A stretch of DNA of 8,203 bases from JAPLGZ01 sp038318235 (lineage in GTDB: Bacteria; Chloroflexota; Anaerolineae; Caldilineales; Caldilineaceae), in assembly GCA_038318235.1 (NCBI GenBank), contig JBBQBY010000304.1:1-8203 (forward strand), read 5' to 3'. The position numbers and the translations under genes were made by a program. Each line of letters starts with the position of its first letter. The first letter of the stretch is position 1. The notes under the pieces were generated by a model. It made no database searches, had not been told where the DNA came from, and was given only the letters and a program-made list of their open reading frames with translations. Shown piece by piece: positions 6,740 through 8,203 of this stretch.

Positions 6740-7813
6740 TTATAAATATCGATCACTAATCAGGGCAAAACTAAAGAGTAAACCGGTCCAGATCATGGCA
6801 TTAACCGTTGTACTATACAATAAGACCCGGTCCTCAAGCGTGACCTGCGCCCGCCGCACTTGGGAGAATGCGCCTAATGCAATGGGTAACGCCGCTAATG
6901 TAACTAAAGCACTCAAAGGTAAATGGGATAGACTGACAATGCCGAGAATGGCGATATAGACAACTACTACACCAATCGCACTGACATCTAACGCACGCTC
7001 GGTGCCAATGCTCACAACCAACGTCCGCTTGTGCATCAACCAATCACGGTATTCGTGGACCAGGTTATAATTGAAAAAGAGTAGCGTCGAAAGCAGACCC
7101 AAGGGCAGGCTCACCCAGATGGGCAGCCACGAAAGGGTCTGTCCCTGGCTGTAATAGCTGCCCACGATGGGGAGCAGGCCATACCCAATAAAGATGCCGA
7201 ACTCGCCTAATCCCCAACCCCGATACCCATACTGAATCGGCAGATGAGCATAAGCGTAGGCCAAAATAAAGCTTAATCCACCAAAGAAAAGCATCGGCCA
7301 ACCGACCAGCAAGGTGAGCCAGAGGCTACAGAGTAGGCTAGCGGTGATCAGCCAATAGCCAAGACTCAAACTCGCTGTCGGCGTAAGAATGCCGTTTGTC
7401 AGCAGACTATAACCGGTCATCATAGTTTCCGAACGTGGCACAGACTGTAAGGTCATGTCGCCGGTGCTGACTGCTTTTTGCGCATGCCGATAGTCACAAT
7501 ATTCATTCAACGCATTAATCCCAAGCGCCATCGTCAGCGTACTGCCTAGATGAAAAATGAACGTTAGACTGTGAAAGATCCCGAATTGCCACCAGGCCAA
7601 AATCGCGCCGCATAGGGATGGCATCGTTAAGGCAATTGCCGCATTGGTGCGTGTCAGGCGCAAAAACATCCCCCAGGCGGTACGCGGCGCTCGATGGATG
7701 GCCGCATGGCGTCGTAAGCGGACAGCATCAGTGCGTGTTTGTGCGCCCGGCAAGATCTGCTGGTTTGGGGTTGGTGGTAAAGGTTGCGAGGAAGTGAAGT
7801 TTGGATCAGCCAC
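6740..7813 (-). CDS. UbiA-family prenyltransferase, MenA-like, with altered Asp motifs
   Basis: A 357-residue integral membrane protein of the UbiA family, whose members attach polyprenyl diphosphate to aromatic or other acceptors (MenA: 1,4-dihydroxy-2-naphthoate in menaquinone synthesis). The hydrophobic core (~52-355) has about eight or nine helices. LGINALNEYCDYRH (98-110) corresponds to the first Mg-diphosphate motif NDxxDY, with Glu104 replacing the first Asp. YGYRGWGLGEFGIFIGYG (195-212) matches the MenA-type GLGE segment. The second motif reads NLVHEYRDWLMHKRTLVVSIG (250-270): Asn250, Asp257 and the KRTLVVxxG tail are kept, but the RD expected at ~252-253 is replaced by VH with Glu254. 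The frame is bounded upstream by TAA at 7823-7825; GTG 7813 gives a Pro/Gln/Arg-rich 45-residue N-terminal extension, and ATG at residue 49 is an alternative that leaves little before the first helix. Transcribed from the promoter at 7867-7895 with the small membrane gene downstream. Family sure; the acceptor is not. Confidence 0.87.
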   Translation of the reverse strand: MADPNFTSSQPLPPTPNQQILPGAQTRTDAVRLRRHAAIHRAPRTAWGMFLRLTRTNAAIALTMPSLCGAILAWWQFGIFHSLTFIFHLGSTLTMALGINALNEYCDYRHAQKAVSTGDMTLQSVPRSETMMTGYSLLTNGILTPTASLSLGYWLITASLLCSLWLTLLVGWPMLFFGGLSFILAYAYAHLPIQYGYRGWGLGEFGIFIGYGLLPIVGSYYSQGQTLSWLPIWVSLPLGLLSTLLFFNYNLVHEYRDWLMHKRTLVVSIGTERALDVSAIGVVVVYIAILGIVSLSHLPLSALVTLAALPIALGAFSQVRRAQVTLEDRVLLYSTTVNAMIWTGLLFSFALISDRYL

Positions 7814-7866
7814 TGGGTTAGATTACTAGTTCCTTGGGAAATTGTTAACGTAGCATTTAACGGTCT

Positions 7867-7895
7867 ATTCTATCACGCCCACTGAGCAATGTCAA
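7867..7895 (-). promoter_or_regulatory. Strong sigma70-like promoter for the UbiA operon
   Basis: On the minus strand a perfect TTGACA (7895-7890) is followed after exactly 17 bases by TAGAAT (7872-7867), one mismatch from consensus. Transcription would start near 7860, leaving about 47 bases before GTG 7813. An AAGGA lies in the leader but is 17 bases from the GTG, too far for a normal ribosome site. It is the best promoter match seen in the window. Confidence 0.7.
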
Positions 7896-7910
7896 CGTAT
7901 CCAAATTTTT

Positions 7911-7939
7911 TTGGGCAAATTAAATTGGGCTGCTATACT
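7911..7939 (+). promoter_or_regulatory. Candidate extended -10 promoter facing away from the UbiA operon
   Basis: TATACT (7934-7939) is preceded by TGC, an extended -10 (TGn) element, and a partial -35 TTGGGC (7911-7916) lies exactly 17 bases upstream. TTGGGC recurs at 7925-7930 inside the spacer. Transcription would start near 7946 and run into the hairpin region. It stands back-to-back with the UbiA promoter, the two -35 boxes being 15 bases apart. Confidence 0.45.
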
Positions 7940-7945
7940 CAAGTC

Positions 7946-8203
7946 AGAATGAAACCCGGAGAATTACCCCACCCGCGCCCAAAGGCGGTTGCCTCTCAGG
8001 CGCGCTCGCCAAAACAGGGAGGGAACTGTCTTTTCGTAGACGAAAGATCAGTTCCTCCCCTAACTAGCTTACCTTTACCCACAAGTCGGTAACGTAAGGT
8101 TGGCAGGACAAGGGAAACGAAAATGGTCAGTGTCGCATGGTGTTTGCCGCACAGTTTTGCTAACTTATTGGCATATACATCATAATAATCAATCTAAATG
8201 TCA
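7946..8203 (+). other. Gene-free region with three consecutive hairpins; possible structured RNA or palindromic repeat element
   Basis: No convincing coding frame is present; all three minus-strand frames entering from the right edge close within about 45 bases. Three adjacent hairpins are visible. (1) CGCGCC 7974-7979 pairs with GGCGCG 7999-8004, enclosing AGGC (7983-7986) / GCCT (7991-7994) with a GGTT loop. (2) GGAACTG 8022-8028 pairs with CAGTTCC 8049-8055, continuing inward with TCTTTTCG 8029-8036 / CGAAAGA 8041-8047 (one bulged T on each side) around loop TAGA, and outward through GGG 8017-8019 / CCC 8058-8060. (3) CTTAC 8068-8072 pairs with GTAAG 8094-8098, enclosing TACC 8076-8079 / GGTA 8088-8091. 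They follow the candidate promoter at 7911-7939. I do not recognise tmRNA, RNase P, SRP, T-box or common riboswitch motifs. Bases 8101-8203 become AT-rich, with nothing identifiable. It may be a small RNA, a leader for a gene beyond the edge, or a repetitive intergenic element. Confidence 0.35.

Noticed and set aside
7889..8092. A 67-codon plus-strand frame beginning ATGTCAACG
   Set aside because: Its ATG lies upstream of the candidate promoter, it runs straight through the hairpins, the product is Pro/Arg/Ser-rich without recognisable motifs, and no ribosome site precedes it.
7946..8203. Known RNA families (tmRNA, RNase P RNA, SRP RNA, T-box, cobalamin or c-di-GMP riboswitch, tRNA)
   Set aside because: None of the conserved core sequences of these families could be found; a covariance-model scan would be decisive.
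8101..8203. A gene entering from the right edge
   Set aside because: All minus-strand frames from base 8203 hit stops within about 45 bases, and the plus-strand ATG at 8123 gives only 20 codons.

Overview
The window looks like a chromosomal segment from a Chloroflexota-type bacterium. This is inferred from protein character only: a GDSGE/HPTGYPLY-type DUF2723 membrane protein with a C-terminal beta domain, a membrane-protein tail carrying an ILEI/FAM3-like domain, and frequent TTG/GTG starts with weak Shine-Dalgarno signals. The DNA is moderately GC-rich. I saw no tRNA, rRNA, CRISPR array, transposase or phage gene.

Layout. Bases 1-1425 (+) hold the C-terminal 474 residues of a large cell-surface or membrane protein; its 5' end lies outside the window. 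It ends tail-to-tail, with an 8-base overlap, against a GT2 polyprenol-phosphate mannose synthase-like gene (1418-2203, -). A short divergent spacer separates that gene from a DUF2723 / protein O-mannosyltransferase-like membrane protein (2305-4251, +). After a 102-base gap with a possible promoter comes a half-size ABC exporter (4354-6141, +). Its stop codon overlaps the stop of a small two-helix membrane protein (6138-6728, -). That gene lies 11 bases downstream of a UbiA/MenA-like prenyltransferase (6740-7813, -), and the two probably form one operon read from a good sigma70-type promoter at 7867-7895. The last ~390 bases contain no convincing gene. They do hold a second, outward-facing promoter-like sequence (7911-7939) followed by three consecutive hairpins (7974-8098).

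How the genes may work together. The first three genes read as a lipid-linked-sugar / surface-glycosylation neighbourhood. The GT2 enzyme would make polyprenyl-phosphate-mannose (or a similar hexose), the DUF2723 protein would use the lipid-linked sugar on the outer face of the membrane, and the partial first gene has a FAM3/ILEI-like module related to the sugar-binding stem of eukaryotic POMGnT1. The ABC exporter has an Asp where the catalytic Glu normally sits, as in the degenerate half of heterodimeric exporters, yet no partner gene is in the window. The UbiA protein has the overall signature of quinone prenyltransferases, but both Asp-rich motifs are altered. The pathway links are inference from family and adjacency; the motifs and coordinates are read directly from the sequence.
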